A stretch of 6,930 nt of DNA from Candidatus Aphodomonas merdavium (GCA_018715585.1 DVLH01000011.1:1-6930), one strand, 5' to 3'; positions 1 through 6,588 are shown, counted from the stretch's first letter. Notes: generated from the sequence alone by a model not told the origin. Translations and numbers: made by a program.

Positions 1-2102
1 AGCCATAGGGAATCATCGCGAATATCGGCATAGATTTGCCGCTTCGTCTGTTCATCAAACGCCTCGCCATTGGAGAGCAAATTGCTCGCATGGCCCGAAA
101 TAGCTGTCAACGGCGTACGCAGGTCATGAGAAATCGTGCGAAGCAGGTTGGCGCGCAGCTGCTCGTTTTTGGCCAGAATCGCCGCCTCCACCTTTTCACG
201 CGCGTTTTTCTCGCTTTCCATCGCCAACGCGCATTCGCCCAAGATCGACAAAAGGACGCCATTTTCAAACGCATCCAACGGCTGCTCGCCCACCGCAATG
301 CCTACGATGCCGTACACACATCCGCCCGTGCGGATCGCCAGGTACAGGCATTTCGCGCCGGAAAAGCTGTCCGTCGTCGCCCCGGCATGCCGGTTGTTGT
401 GCAATACCCAGAGCGCGACCTCCTGCTCTTGCGGGTCAAGTTCCCGCGGCACGCCGCCTTGGCCCGAGGGCGAAAACACAAGCGGCTGCTCCAGTTCGTC
501 CTTTCCGGCGAGGGCGACGGTCACCTCCCGGCCAAGCAGCTTGACGAGCTGGCCTGCCGTTGCCGCCACGATCTCGCTCCTGCCTTTTGCCTTTTGTAGA
601 AGCTGGTTTGTCTCCAGCAATACTTTCATGCGGTATGCTGCTTGCACCGACTGGCGGGCGCTTTCCTTCAACCGCGCCGCAAGCGTCCCCGCCAGTAGCG
701 CTGCAACGAACATGATTAAGAAGGTAACGGGGTATCCCTTGTCGGTCACGTGGAACGTAAAGCGTGGTGCGGTAAAAAAGAAATTGAAAACCAACACACT
801 CACCGCAGAAGCAAGGAGGCTGCAAACGCCCCCCGTGGTAATGACGGAGAGGATCAGCACCCCCAGGATATAAACCGTAATAATATTTGCCTCGGTAAAG
901 CCAAGGTGAGAGAATGCTAGCCCCACGAGCGTCGCTGCAAGCAGCACCAGCACGCTTTTGACCACATCGTCCACGGACAGCGCGAACATCCCATGCCAAT
1001 TGCCTCGCTTGAAACGATATGGCTGCCCCGCTTCCCCATCAGGGATGATATGGATATCCAGCCCTGGCGCAAGGGCGATCAGGCGCTCTGTCAAAATGGG
1101 CTTTCCAAACAGACTTTTGCGCGCAGCGGCACTGCGCCCGATAACGATTTTTGTCACGCCACAAAGGCGTGCAAATTCGGCGATTTGCAGCGGGATATCA
1201 TCGCCGTACACCGTTTCAATCGCCGCACCAAGCCGCTTGGCCAGGCGCATGTTTTCGCTCAAACGGGCTTTGTCTCCATCGCTCATCGCCCGCAGTTGCG
1301 GCGTCTGCACAAACAGCGCCGTAAACGCGCCGCGAAAGGCGCTCGCCATGCGCGAGGCCGTGCGGATAATCCGCGCATTGGAAGGTGAAGAGGAAAGGCA
1401 CACCAGCACGTGCTCATCCGTTCGGTAAGCGCTGCCGCGCTTGCCGCGAGAAGCTTCCAGGCGCAGCTTGATCCTATCCGCGCAGCGGCGCATTGCAATC
1501 TCCCGCAACGCCCAGAGGCTTTCCAAGGACGGGGACTGTGCGCCACCTTGCCGCCCCGCCAAACGCTCCAACAACCGGTCCGGTTCCAAATCGACCAGTA
1601 CGATTGCATCGGCGTGGTCAAAAACGGTATCCGGAATACACTCGGCAGGCGCCTGTCCAGCGACAGCGGCAACAATATCGCTCAAGCTTTCAATGTCTTG
1701 CACGTTCGCCGTCGTATAAACATCAATACCGGCTGCTAAAAGTTCGGCCACATCTTGATAGCGCTTGCCATGGCGGCTACCGGGGGCGTTTGCATGCGCC
1801 AATTCATCCAGCGCGACCAGCTGCGGCCGCCTCGCCAGCAGCGCATCCAAGTCCAACTCGTCACCCCTGCCCGCTGACCGCTCCATGTCTGCAAGCAGTT
1901 CCATCACGCCGTGTTCGCCGCGCGCGTTCACGCAGGCGGCGACTACGTCCACGCCTTCCCGCACCGCGCTGTAGGCAGCTTCAAGCATCGCGCGGGTTTT
2001 TCCGGTTCCAGGCGCATAGCCAAAGAAGATCTTTAGCTTGCCCTTGCCCGCTTCCTGTTCGCGCGCGATGCCGCGCCCAAGCTGCTCCCTTGGCGCTTGC
2101 AC
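1..2102 (-). CDS. kdpD: KdpD-type sensor histidine kinase, 3' end cut by window edge
   Basis: Membrane sensor kinase for K+ or osmotic status, which normally phosphorylates the response regulator KdpE. About 700 codons are open with no stop in frame; the ATPase domain lies beyond the left edge. Order of domains: KdpD N-terminal domain with Walker A GYAPGTGKT (residues 28-36) and Walker B LVALDELAH (D99, E100); Usp domain at about 228-365 containing CLSSS (235-239), then 20 residues, then FTALF (260-264), which fits the c-di-AMP motif SxS-X20-FTAxY described for Staphylococcus aureus KdpD, with Phe for Tyr; four membrane helices at about 384-477; GAF-like region at about 500-620; HisKA with SHDLRTPLT, phospho-acceptor His659. 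The start is GTG at 2102: an in-frame TAG lies just upstream, no ATG follows it, and AGGGAGGG sits 7 bases before the GTG. It is the fourth gene of the ktr operon, 25 bases after its neighbour. No kdpFABC is visible, so control of the Ktr genes is inferred from context. Confidence 0.95.
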   Translation of the reverse strand, partial: MQAPREQLGRGIAREQEAGKGKLKIFFGYAPGTGKTRAMLEAAYSAVREGVDVVAACVNARGEHGVMELLADMERSAGRGDELDLDALLARRPQLVALDELAHANAPGSRHGKRYQDVAELLAAGIDVYTTANVQDIESLSDIVAAVAGQAPAECIPDTVFDHADAIVLVDLEPDRLLERLAGRQGGAQSPSLESLWALREIAMRRCADRIKLRLEASRGKRGSAYRTDEHVLVCLSSSPSNARIIRTASRMASAFRGAFTALFVQTPQLRAMSDGDKARLSENMRLAKRLGAAIETVYGDDIPLQIAEFARLCGVTKIVIGRSAAARKSLFGKPILTERLIALAPGLDIHIIPDGEAGQPYRFKRGNWHGMFALSVDDVVKSVLVLLAATLVGLAFSHLGFTEANIITVYILGVLILSVITTGGVCSLLASAVSVLVFNFFFTAPRFTFHVTDKGYPVTFLIMFVAALLAGTLAARLKESARQSVQAAYRMKVLLETNQLLQKAKGRSEIVAATAGQLVKLLGREVTVALAGKDELEQPLVFSPSGQGGVPRELDPQEQEVALWVLHNNRHAGATTDSFSGAKCLYLAIRTGGCVYGIVGIAVGEQPLDAFENGVLLSILGECALAMESEKNAREKVEAAILAKNEQLRANLLRTISHDLRTPLTAISGHASNLLSNGEAFDEQTKRQIYADIRDDSLW

Positions 2103-2109
2103 GGCTTTT

Positions 2110-2117
2110 CCCTCCCT
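2110..2117 (-). promoter_or_regulatory. Ribosome binding site fixing the GTG start of kdpD
   Basis: AGGGAGGG on the minus strand ends 7 bases before GTG at 2102. The frame is closed upstream by TAG and contains no ATG between that stop and the GTG, so this site decides the start codon. Confidence 0.75.
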
Positions 2118-2127
2118 TGCTTTTTTT

Positions 2128-2652
2128 CTATTGTACTACATTGCCCGGCGAGATTCCTTCCTGGGAAGGCTGCAAAGCCGGCAGACTTTTGACAAACGCA
2201 AGGGCCAACGAATTGGATGTTCCTTTCTTCCAGACCGCGCTTTGCACGTGCTCCCTGGGCAGGGGCGCGATTGACAAACCGCATGCAGGCGCACACAGGC
2301 GCGCAGGTGAAAGCGCCAGCGGGAGCGCCTCAAACGCTTCCCCCGCATTCGCCTTGCCTGCAACGATGGCGACATCTACCCGCTCTTCGCGCAGCGCTTG
2401 CAGCACTGCCGTCACATCGCCTGCATAAAAATATAATTCCGTACGGGCGCAGGCCTTACACGCCCTTGCGAAGCTTTCCGCAGCGCTATCGGCGACAAAC
2501 GGCTCGGAAAAAGCGATGCGAAGCTTCCCCGGCTCATCCCGGTCATCAGCGGCCTGACGGTTCCAGGCGAAATACTGATCGAGCCCGCGCATCGCGGCCA
2601 TCCCGAAAAACGCCGCCGCAAAAAAGTAGGCTACAAGGATGACGCTTTTCAT
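2128..2652 (-). CDS. Membrane-anchored single-lobe PBP2-like protein between ktrA and kdpD
   Basis: I do not recognise a named family for this 174-residue protein. It has one N-terminal hydrophobic helix (about residues 3-21), most likely an uncleaved anchor with the rest outside the cell. The remainder resembles a type 2 periplasmic-binding or LysR-effector fold: strand LRIAFS (44-49), helix, then FYAGDVTAVLQALREERVDV (75-94) and AIVAG, followed by a stretch near the C-terminus (about 125-157: GLSIAPLP, then TSNSLALAFVKSL) that looks like the strand and helix closing the same lobe. The roughly 80 residues expected for lobe II are absent. Four cysteines occur as CKAC (65-68) and CAPAC (120-124). 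The start is ATG 2652 rather than the ATG 39 bases upstream, because a run of Shine-Dalgarno repeats ends 5 bases before it. It sits in an operon between KtrA and KdpD, which suggests a sensory accessory role, by inference only. It does not resemble KdpC. Confidence 0.85.
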   Translation of the reverse strand: MKSVILVAYFFAAAFFGMAAMRGLDQYFAWNRQAADDRDEPGKLRIAFSEPFVADSAAESFARACKACARTELYFYAGDVTAVLQALREERVDVAIVAGKANAGEAFEALPLALSPARLCAPACGLSIAPLPREHVQSAVWKKGTSNSLALAFVKSLPALQPSQEGISPGNVVQ

Positions 2653-2657
2653 GACTT

Positions 2658-2668
2658 CCTCCCTCCCT
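2658..2668 (-). promoter_or_regulatory. Tandem Shine-Dalgarno fixing the start of the PBP-like gene
   Basis: AGGGAGGGAGG on the minus strand holds overlapping ribosome binding sites and ends 5 bases before ATG at 2652. It favours this start over the upstream in-frame ATG at 2691. Confidence 0.75.
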
Positions 2669-2700
2669 TCGTTGCGGCAAAACGCTTTCAAACCAGCGCA

Positions 2701-3351
2701 TTAAAGATGGAAGCTCTTTTGAACATCGCGCTGCATCCCCAACACGAGAATCGTTCCGTCCTTTGGCAACACCGTTTCCGGCGTGATAATCGTCATCGCA
2801 AGCCGCCCATCACGCTTGACTGCAAGGATATTTACATTATACTTTCTGCGCACATCCAGCTTGCCCACACTCTTGCCCGCCCAGCTCTCCGGCACAGCAA
2901 GTTCAAAGATCGCATGGTCGTCCCCTAGCTCGATGTAGTCGAAAATATGGTCGGCGCTGTAGCGGATAGCCGTCCAGTTTGCCAGTTGCTTCTCCGGATA
3001 GACAACCTCGTCCGCTCCGTTGCGAAGCAGGAATTTGGCCTGCACATCCCGCGCCGCACGTGCAACCACCTTTTGCGCGCCTAGTTCCTTGAGCAGCGAA
3101 GCAGTCTCCAACGAACTTTGAAAATCGTCCCCGATAGCAACAATGCACACGTCGAAGTCGCGCACGCCCAATGAGCGCAAGAATTCTTCGTCTGTGCTGT
3201 CGCCTATTTGCGCCCCGGTCACATATGGCAGCACCGCGTTGACCCTTTCCTCCCGCTTGTCTACTGCCAAAACCTGATGGTTCAACTCGTTCAGCTTTAA
3301 AGCAATATGCCGTCCAAACCGGCCCAGACCGATCAATAAAACTGTTTTCAT
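2701..3351 (-). CDS. ktrA: KtrA/TrkA-type RCK regulatory subunit of potassium uptake
   Basis: Cytoplasmic gating subunit that forms an octameric ring on the KtrB pore and opens it in response to nucleotides. The 216 residues fit KtrA (about 220 residues, one RCK unit) and not the double-length enterobacterial TrkA. RCK_N spans about residues 2-117 with the dinucleotide motif GLGRFG (8-13) and Asp31 at the end of the second strand (VLAVDK), the usual nucleotide-ribose ligand. VCIVAIGDDFQSS and NGADEVVYPEKQLA are typical RCK segments. RCK_C spans about 133-214; this domain binds c-di-AMP in S. aureus KtrA. AAGGAGG lies 7 bases before the ATG. It starts 16 bases after the ktrB stop, so the two are surely co-transcribed. 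The name trkA would be equally acceptable in automatic annotation. Confidence 0.96.
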   Translation of the reverse strand: MKTVLLIGLGRFGRHIALKLNELNHQVLAVDKREERVNAVLPYVTGAQIGDSTDEEFLRSLGVRDFDVCIVAIGDDFQSSLETASLLKELGAQKVVARAARDVQAKFLLRNGADEVVYPEKQLANWTAIRYSADHIFDYIELGDDHAIFELAVPESWAGKSVGKLDVRRKYNVNILAVKRDGRLAMTIITPETVLPKDGTILVLGMQRDVQKSFHL

Positions 3352-3367
3352 GCTATAACCTCCTTAA

Positions 3368-4702
3368 TTATCCTACCGTGATCCTCTCCTGCGGGAGCCT
3401 CGCAATGTTTCCTTGCCTGCTCGATACCGCCGCAAACACGAGCGTTAGCCCCCCCACTCTGCCAAAGAACATCAACGCCACTAAAATCAGCCGCGACACG
3501 GCGCTAAGCCCCGGCGTTATGCCCAGCGACAATCCAACCGTACCAATCGCCGATGCCGCCTCAAAAAGGCAATCCAGGACAGGCAACCCTTCCATGCGGC
3601 TGATGGCCAGCCCGCCTGTGAGAAACAGCGACAAATACATCAGCAGCACCACGGAGGCGCTGCGCACCGCATCATCCGAAACGCGGCGGCCAAAAAGATG
3701 GGCGCTTTCCCTGCGCTGAAACACTGCCGCCGCGCAAGCGACAAGCACAGCCAGCGTCGTCGTCTTCATGCCGCCTGCCGTCGATCCCGGCGAGCCGCCA
3801 ATGAGCATTAGCGCCGTCAAAACCGATTGCCCCGTCTCGCTCATTGCATTAAGATCGGCTGTATTAAACCCTGCCGTGCGGGGGGTGACAGATTGAAAGA
3901 ACGAAAGAAGGATACGGCGGTGCATCGGATGATCTGCGAACTCGCCAAAGAAAAAATACGCCGCAGGGAGTAGGATCAGCAGTGTTGTCGTCAGCAAAAT
4001 TACCTTGCTCTGCATGGTGTATTTGTTTAAATGCGGCCCGTGTGCGCGCACATCGTCCCAGGTAAGAAACCCAATGCCGCCTACGACAATCAGCAACATC
4101 ACCGTAACGTTTACCGCTACATTTTCCCGGTAGTGCATCAACGATGAAAAAGGCTCATACACGCCCATCAGGTCAAATCCTGCGTTGCAAAACGCGGAGA
4201 CCGAGTGGAACAACGCATACCAGAGTCCTTTTCCTGCTCCAAAGTCCTGCAAAAAAACGGGGTACATCGCCACCGCGCCCAAAAGCTCAATCACAACGGC
4301 TACCCGCAGCACAAACCACGTCAGCCGCACAACGCCGCCCAGCTTGTGCGCCGAAATTGCATCCTGCATCGCGCTGCGTTGAAACAATCCAATCCGCCTA
4401 CCGGACATGATCGCAATTGCTCCCGCCACCGTCACAACGCCCATCCCGCCAATCTGGATCAGCAACAGAATAACCGCCTGTCCAAAGCCGGACCAGTAGT
4501 TTGCCGTATCAAAAACGACCAATCCCGTCACGCACACGGCGGATGTAGCAGTAAACAGCGCGTCCAGGAAGGCGGTCGCCTCTCCCGCACGGGACGCAAT
4601 CGGCAGCATTAAAAGCAAGCTCCCAACCAGGATAACGCCTGCAAAGCCCGCTATGCTCAGCCGAAATGACGCTAGGCGCTTGTTTTTCCAGAAAAAACCC
4701 AT
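3368..4702 (-). CDS. ktrB: KtrB/TrkH-family potassium transporter, pore subunit
   Basis: Membrane pore subunit for K+ uptake (Na+-dependent in studied KtrB proteins). At 444 residues it matches KtrB in length. The four pore loops of the superfamily are all visible: SAVCVTGL (54-61), SAFCNAGFDL (169-178), TPRTAGFNT (273-281) and SAIGTVGLSLG (384-394). The filter glycines would be Gly60, Gly175, Gly278 and Gly390, so the pore looks intact. GGSPGSTAGGMKTTT (302-316) matches the conserved region after the third pore loop that forms the gating loop in KtrB. The C-terminus RLPQERITVG resembles the conserved KtrB tail. The start is ATG 4702, with GAAGGAG ending 10 bases before it. It is the first gene of the operon with ktrA, the PBP-like gene and kdpD. 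Promoter-like AT-rich sequence and a palindrome lie upstream. Confidence 0.96.
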   Translation of the reverse strand: MGFFWKNKRLASFRLSIAGFAGVILVGSLLLMLPIASRAGEATAFLDALFTATSAVCVTGLVVFDTANYWSGFGQAVILLLIQIGGMGVVTVAGAIAIMSGRRIGLFQRSAMQDAISAHKLGGVVRLTWFVLRVAVVIELLGAVAMYPVFLQDFGAGKGLWYALFHSVSAFCNAGFDLMGVYEPFSSLMHYRENVAVNVTVMLLIVVGGIGFLTWDDVRAHGPHLNKYTMQSKVILLTTTLLILLPAAYFFFGEFADHPMHRRILLSFFQSVTPRTAGFNTADLNAMSETGQSVLTALMLIGGSPGSTAGGMKTTTLAVLVACAAAVFQRRESAHLFGRRVSDDAVRSASVVLLMYLSLFLTGGLAISRMEGLPVLDCLFEAASAIGTVGLSLGITPGLSAVSRLILVALMFFGRVGGLTLVFAAVSSRQGNIARLPQERITVG

Positions 4703-4729
4703 CCGCTCGCAGCTCCTTCACTCCATAAA

Positions 4730-4756
4730 ATTGTATTTTATTATCCCATATTGCAA
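4730..4756 (-). promoter_or_regulatory. Possible promoter of the ktr operon
   Basis: An AT-rich stretch just before ktrB contains TACAAT (4730-4735, five of six bases of a -10 box) with TTGCAA (4751-4756) 15 bases upstream, which is a short spacer. An alternative -10 is GATAAT at 4740-4745, preceded by GG and lacking a good -35. Neither is near consensus, so this is a candidate region and not a defined promoter. Confidence 0.35.
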
Positions 4757-4783
4757 TTAAAGACTGCGTTAGTGTGTGCAAAT

Positions 4784-4797
4784 CGGTGTTAAAACCG
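4784..4797. promoter_or_regulatory. Imperfect 14-bp palindrome, possible operator upstream of ktrB
   Basis: CGGTGTTAAAACCG equals its own reverse complement at 12 of 14 positions. It lies about 30-50 bases upstream of the candidate -10 boxes of the ktr operon, where a transcription factor such as KdpE could bind. No regulator is identified, and a chance palindrome of this size is possible. Confidence 0.35.
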
Positions 4798-4814
4798 TAT
4801 AAAGATTTTTTATC

Positions 4815-4848
4815 ACGGCGCATCACCGGGGTATTTCGCATCCCCCGT
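4815..4848 (-). other. G-rich potential stem-loop upstream of ktrB
   Basis: On the minus strand ACGG at one end can pair with CCGT at the other, and a GGGG run can alternatively pair with an internal CCCC. CGCATC occurs twice on the plus strand, 18 bases apart (4819-4824 and 4837-4842). This could be a structured RNA leader or just GC-rich spacer. No riboswitch class is assigned, and no good promoter is visible upstream of it. Confidence 0.25.
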
Positions 4849-5058
4849 CTTATCAGCGCATAGCCGCTTGCATCCGATTACCGCCTACCTTTTCCAAGCG
4901 ATATCCTTCCTCGCAAGATGAGCCTTGCCGCAGAGACGCCGCCTTCTTCCTTATGCGCGTTTGCCCAGCCGCGTGCGTTTGACGGCAAAAAGTTAATTTT
5001 CCTCAATGCAAACCGCCAAGCCTCTCAAGCCGTCACGCCTCCCATGGACACAGAGCGC
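4849..5058. other. Intergenic stretch without recognisable gene
   Basis: Apart from the hairpin and palindrome nearer ktrB, I see no gene here. The plus-strand open frame beginning at 4918 runs through the terminator and into the antisense of the membrane-protein gene, has no plausible ribosome binding site, and does not look like a protein. Promoter matches on the minus strand are weak; the best is TTGGCG, a 17-base spacer, then TTAACT (about 4994-5022). Confidence 0.4.
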
Positions 5059-5081
5059 AAAAAAGGCGGGCATTGCCCGCC
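5059..5081 (-). terminator. Intrinsic terminator after the NDERN membrane protein gene
   Basis: On the minus strand GGCGGGC, loop AAT, GCCCGCC, then TTTTTT. The 7-bp stem is perfect and GC-only, with the U-tract immediately next to it. It lies about 50 bases after the stop of the membrane-protein gene and separates that unit from the ktr operon. Confidence 0.88.
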
Positions 5082-5133
5082 CTATGCTGTAGCGAACGCC
5101 CTGCTTTCCGGCGTTTGCCCGCGCAAATGCCGG

Positions 5134-5559
5134 TTACATTTCCTTTTCCAGCCGCGCCCGGTAATACAGCGCGCAGCCATGGACGTAAAGATATGCCAGA
5201 ACGAGAAGTATCACAGCCGTCCATTCCACTGCCATCAGCGCAAAGGAGACCATTAGCGCACCAAAGACAAACGTCATCCTGTCAAACGCTTTGCCCTTTG
5301 CCCTATAAGTCAGTGCAAGGTTGCGCTCGTCGTTTTTTTCAATGCGCAGCCTTTGGGCTGCCTCCGGACAGCTTTTTAGAGCCCGCCCGGCGATAAATTC
5401 CCCCATGCCCTGGCCAAACAACCCGCAACCAATTCCTATGCACACATATGGTAGCGCCTGCACGGTCTGCGATATCGCGCCATATTTGAGCAAACATAGC
5501 CCCGCCGCCACCAATGCCACTCCCAGCGCAGCAATCCCGGCATCCTTCCACCGTTTCAT
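5134..5559 (-). CDS. Small four-helix membrane protein with IEKNDERN motif
   Basis: A 141-residue integral membrane protein of unknown function. I know similar proteins from clostridial genomes, usually left as hypothetical or as a DUF. Predicted layout: helix 1 at about 7-24; helix 2 at about 36-53 with the small-residue run GIGCGLFGQGMG; a hydrophilic, probably cytoplasmic loop at about 54-94 carrying IEKNDERN (73-80) and a basic patch (YRAKGKAFDR); helix 3 at about 95-111; helix 4 at about 113-132; a charged tail ending RLEKEM. The start is ATG 5559, because GAGGAGGG ends 5 bases before it; the ATG 63 bases upstream lies inside the inverted repeat at the likely transcription start. It forms a one-gene unit with its own promoter, twin operators and terminator. 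Its tight control implies conditional expression, but no function can be given. Confidence 0.88.
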   Translation of the reverse strand: MKRWKDAGIAALGVALVAAGLCLLKYGAISQTVQALPYVCIGIGCGLFGQGMGEFIAGRALKSCPEAAQRLRIEKNDERNLALTYRAKGKAFDRMTFVFGALMVSFALMAVEWTAVILLVLAYLYVHGCALYYRARLEKEM

Positions 5560-5602
5560 AGAAGCCCTCCTCTTTACTCGACAAGCCTCGCGTTGTGCGT
5601 AA

Positions 5603-5622
5603 ATGGAAAGTTTACTTTCCAT
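5603..5622. promoter_or_regulatory. Operator 1, perfect inverted repeat at the transcription start
   Basis: ATGGAAAGTTTACTTTCCAT: two 9-bp arms, ATGGAAAGT and ACTTTCCAT, around a 2-base centre, with no mismatch. It begins about six bases after the -10 box, so it covers the expected +1 and early transcribed region. A repressor bound here would block initiation or clearance. A second copy lies upstream. Confidence 0.8.
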
Positions 5623-5628
5623 ATTCTG

Positions 5629-5657
5629 ATTTTATCATCCGCTTCTGCAAATGTCAA
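5629..5657 (-). promoter_or_regulatory. Near-consensus sigma-A promoter of the NDERN membrane protein gene
   Basis: TTGACA (5652-5657, full -35 consensus), a 17-base spacer, then TAAAAT (5629-5634), extended on its 5' side as TGATAAAAT. The likely start of transcription is near 5622, giving an mRNA leader of about 63 bases before ATG 5559. Such a strong promoter fits a gene held down by a repressor. Confidence 0.87.
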
Positions 5658-5670
5658 GTGTTCTTTCCAT
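5651..5670. promoter_or_regulatory. Operator 2, degenerate copy overlapping the -35 box
   Basis: On the minus strand ATGGAAAGAACACTTGACAT matches operator 1 (read on the same strand) at 16 of 20 positions. The left arm ATGGAAAG is identical. The right arm deviates where it has to supply the TTGACA box. Centres of the two copies are 48 bp apart. Confidence 0.65.
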
Positions 5671-5758
5671 TGAGCGAGGCAATGCGCCTGGCGCAAAAGC
5701 ATGCCGGTTGTAAAAGGCGGCAGGCGGGGCCGCGCAAAACGCGCCAAACGCGCGGCGT

Positions 5759-5788
5759 AAAAAAGAGCGAATGCAAAGCTTTACACGC
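5759..5788 (-). terminator. Weak intrinsic terminator after the methyltransferase gene
   Basis: On the minus strand a GCG...CGC hairpin with an inner UGU/GCA pairing and a UU bulge (5767-5788) is followed by TCTTTTTT (5759-5766). An alternative 6-bp stem, CAAAGC/GCTTTG, overlaps it. The stem is poor, but the place, about 30 bases after the stop, and the U-tract are right. Confidence 0.4.
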
Positions 5789-5817
5789 TTTGGCGGGGCA
5801 ACCGGTTTGCGCATCCC

Positions 5818-6588
5818 CTAGCTTTTTTGCGCAACGACCAAAAAGCGGTGAATCCTTCCTTGCAGCTTGCCATCCCGCTCCAGCGCTTGCTGCGCCCGAT
5901 AGAGCCTGTCCAGACAGCGCCGCACCGAAAAGCCCGGAAACTCCCACGGGAGAACGCGCGCAAACCAAACGAGTGCGCCGACATCCCAGAATATGATCGG
6001 TTGAAAAGCTTCCTGCCCTTTGAGGATTTTAAACCCGCATCGTTCGAGTTTTGCGGTTGCCTTGTCCAAATACTGTTCGGGAAAAGGCGGCACAGGCGCA
6101 GGGTCCAGCAGCAGCTCCACCAGTTCTCTATCGTTTTCCGCGCCAACCTGCTCTGTAAGAAAAACGCCTCCTGCCTTGAGCAGCCTATACATTTCCTCCG
6201 GACGGTAATCACCGTGGCGGTTAAGAATCACATTGAACCGGCCGCCGTCAAACGGCAGCGTTTCCCCTCCGTCTGCCCGGCGAAAGTCAATTCCCAACGG
6301 CTTAAGGGTTTGCTCGCAAAGCTGCACGTTCGGGGCATATCCCTCCGTCGCGCTCGTTTTTTCATAGGGATGGCCCAGCGACAGAAGAAATTCCCCGCCA
6401 CCGGTATCGATATCCAGCAGCGTGCAATCGGGCGTTAAGCGCGCTAGCGCTTCCTGGCGGTAATCCCAGGGCAAATCATTTTCCTCTTCATATCGGCCGC
6501 GGAGATGAGAGAAATCCCACCCTTTCATCCTCGCGCCTTCTTCCTCCCGCAGCCATTGCCGCAGCAACGGCATACGGTCCACGTGCAT
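5818..6588 (-). CDS. Class I SAM-dependent methyltransferase, substrate unknown
   Basis: A 256-residue soluble Rossmann-fold methyltransferase (Methyltransf_11-like); substrate not identifiable. The region MKGWDFSHLRGRYEEENDLP (21-40) precedes motif I LLDIDTGGGEF (57-67), where the SAM loop reads D-T-G-G-G in place of the common G-x-G-x-G. TSATEGYAPN (78-87) follows with the acidic residue Glu82 expected to bind the SAM ribose. LPFDGGRFNVILNRHGDY (111-128) holds the motif IV-like NRH segment. The rest (AGGVFLTEQVG, FWDVGALVWFARVLPWEFPG, HRFLVVAQK at the C-terminus) is the pattern I know from clostridial and bacillar hypothetical methyltransferases. The start is uncertain: AAGGAG lies only 2 bases before ATG 6588 but 8 before the in-frame GTG at 6582, which would give 254 residues. 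It is a single gene between the rRNA operon and the regulated membrane-protein gene. Confidence 0.9.
   Translation of the reverse strand: MHVDRMPLLRQWLREEEGARMKGWDFSHLRGRYEEENDLPWDYRQEALARLTPDCTLLDIDTGGGEFLLSLGHPYEKTSATEGYAPNVQLCEQTLKPLGIDFRRADGGETLPFDGGRFNVILNRHGDYRPEEMYRLLKAGGVFLTEQVGAENDRELVELLLDPAPVPPFPEQYLDKATAKLERCGFKILKGQEAFQPIIFWDVGALVWFARVLPWEFPGFSVRRCLDRLYRAQQALERDGKLQGRIHRFLVVAQKS

Noticed and set aside
136..873. Plus-strand frame of 245 codons antisense to the kdpD membrane and kinase region
   Set aside because: It is opposite conserved kdpD sequence, has no ribosome binding site and no family resemblance.
436..1675. Shorter minus-strand frames inside kdpD (436-999 and 1283-1675), which might suggest a broken gene
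   Set aside because: Translation in the frame of the GTG at 2102 runs without a stop to position 1 with Walker, Usp, membrane and H-box motifs all in register; those frames are off-register shadows.
1493..2428. Long plus-strand open frame of 311 codons opposite kdpD and the PBP-like gene
   Set aside because: It is antisense to two genes with clear protein signatures, is full of Arg, Pro, Ala and Ser as expected from a GC-rich shadow frame, and shows no recognisable motif.
2128..2652. KdpC as identity of the gene before kdpD
   Set aside because: Size and N-terminal anchor fit loosely, but no KdpC sequence features are seen, KdpA and KdpB are absent, and the sequence reads as a PBP-type lobe.
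4703..5058. A ydaO (c-di-AMP) riboswitch feeding ktrB
   Set aside because: Only scattered fragments of the consensus are found, the conserved 3' core is not recognisable, and there is no credible promoter upstream, so it is listed only as a lead.
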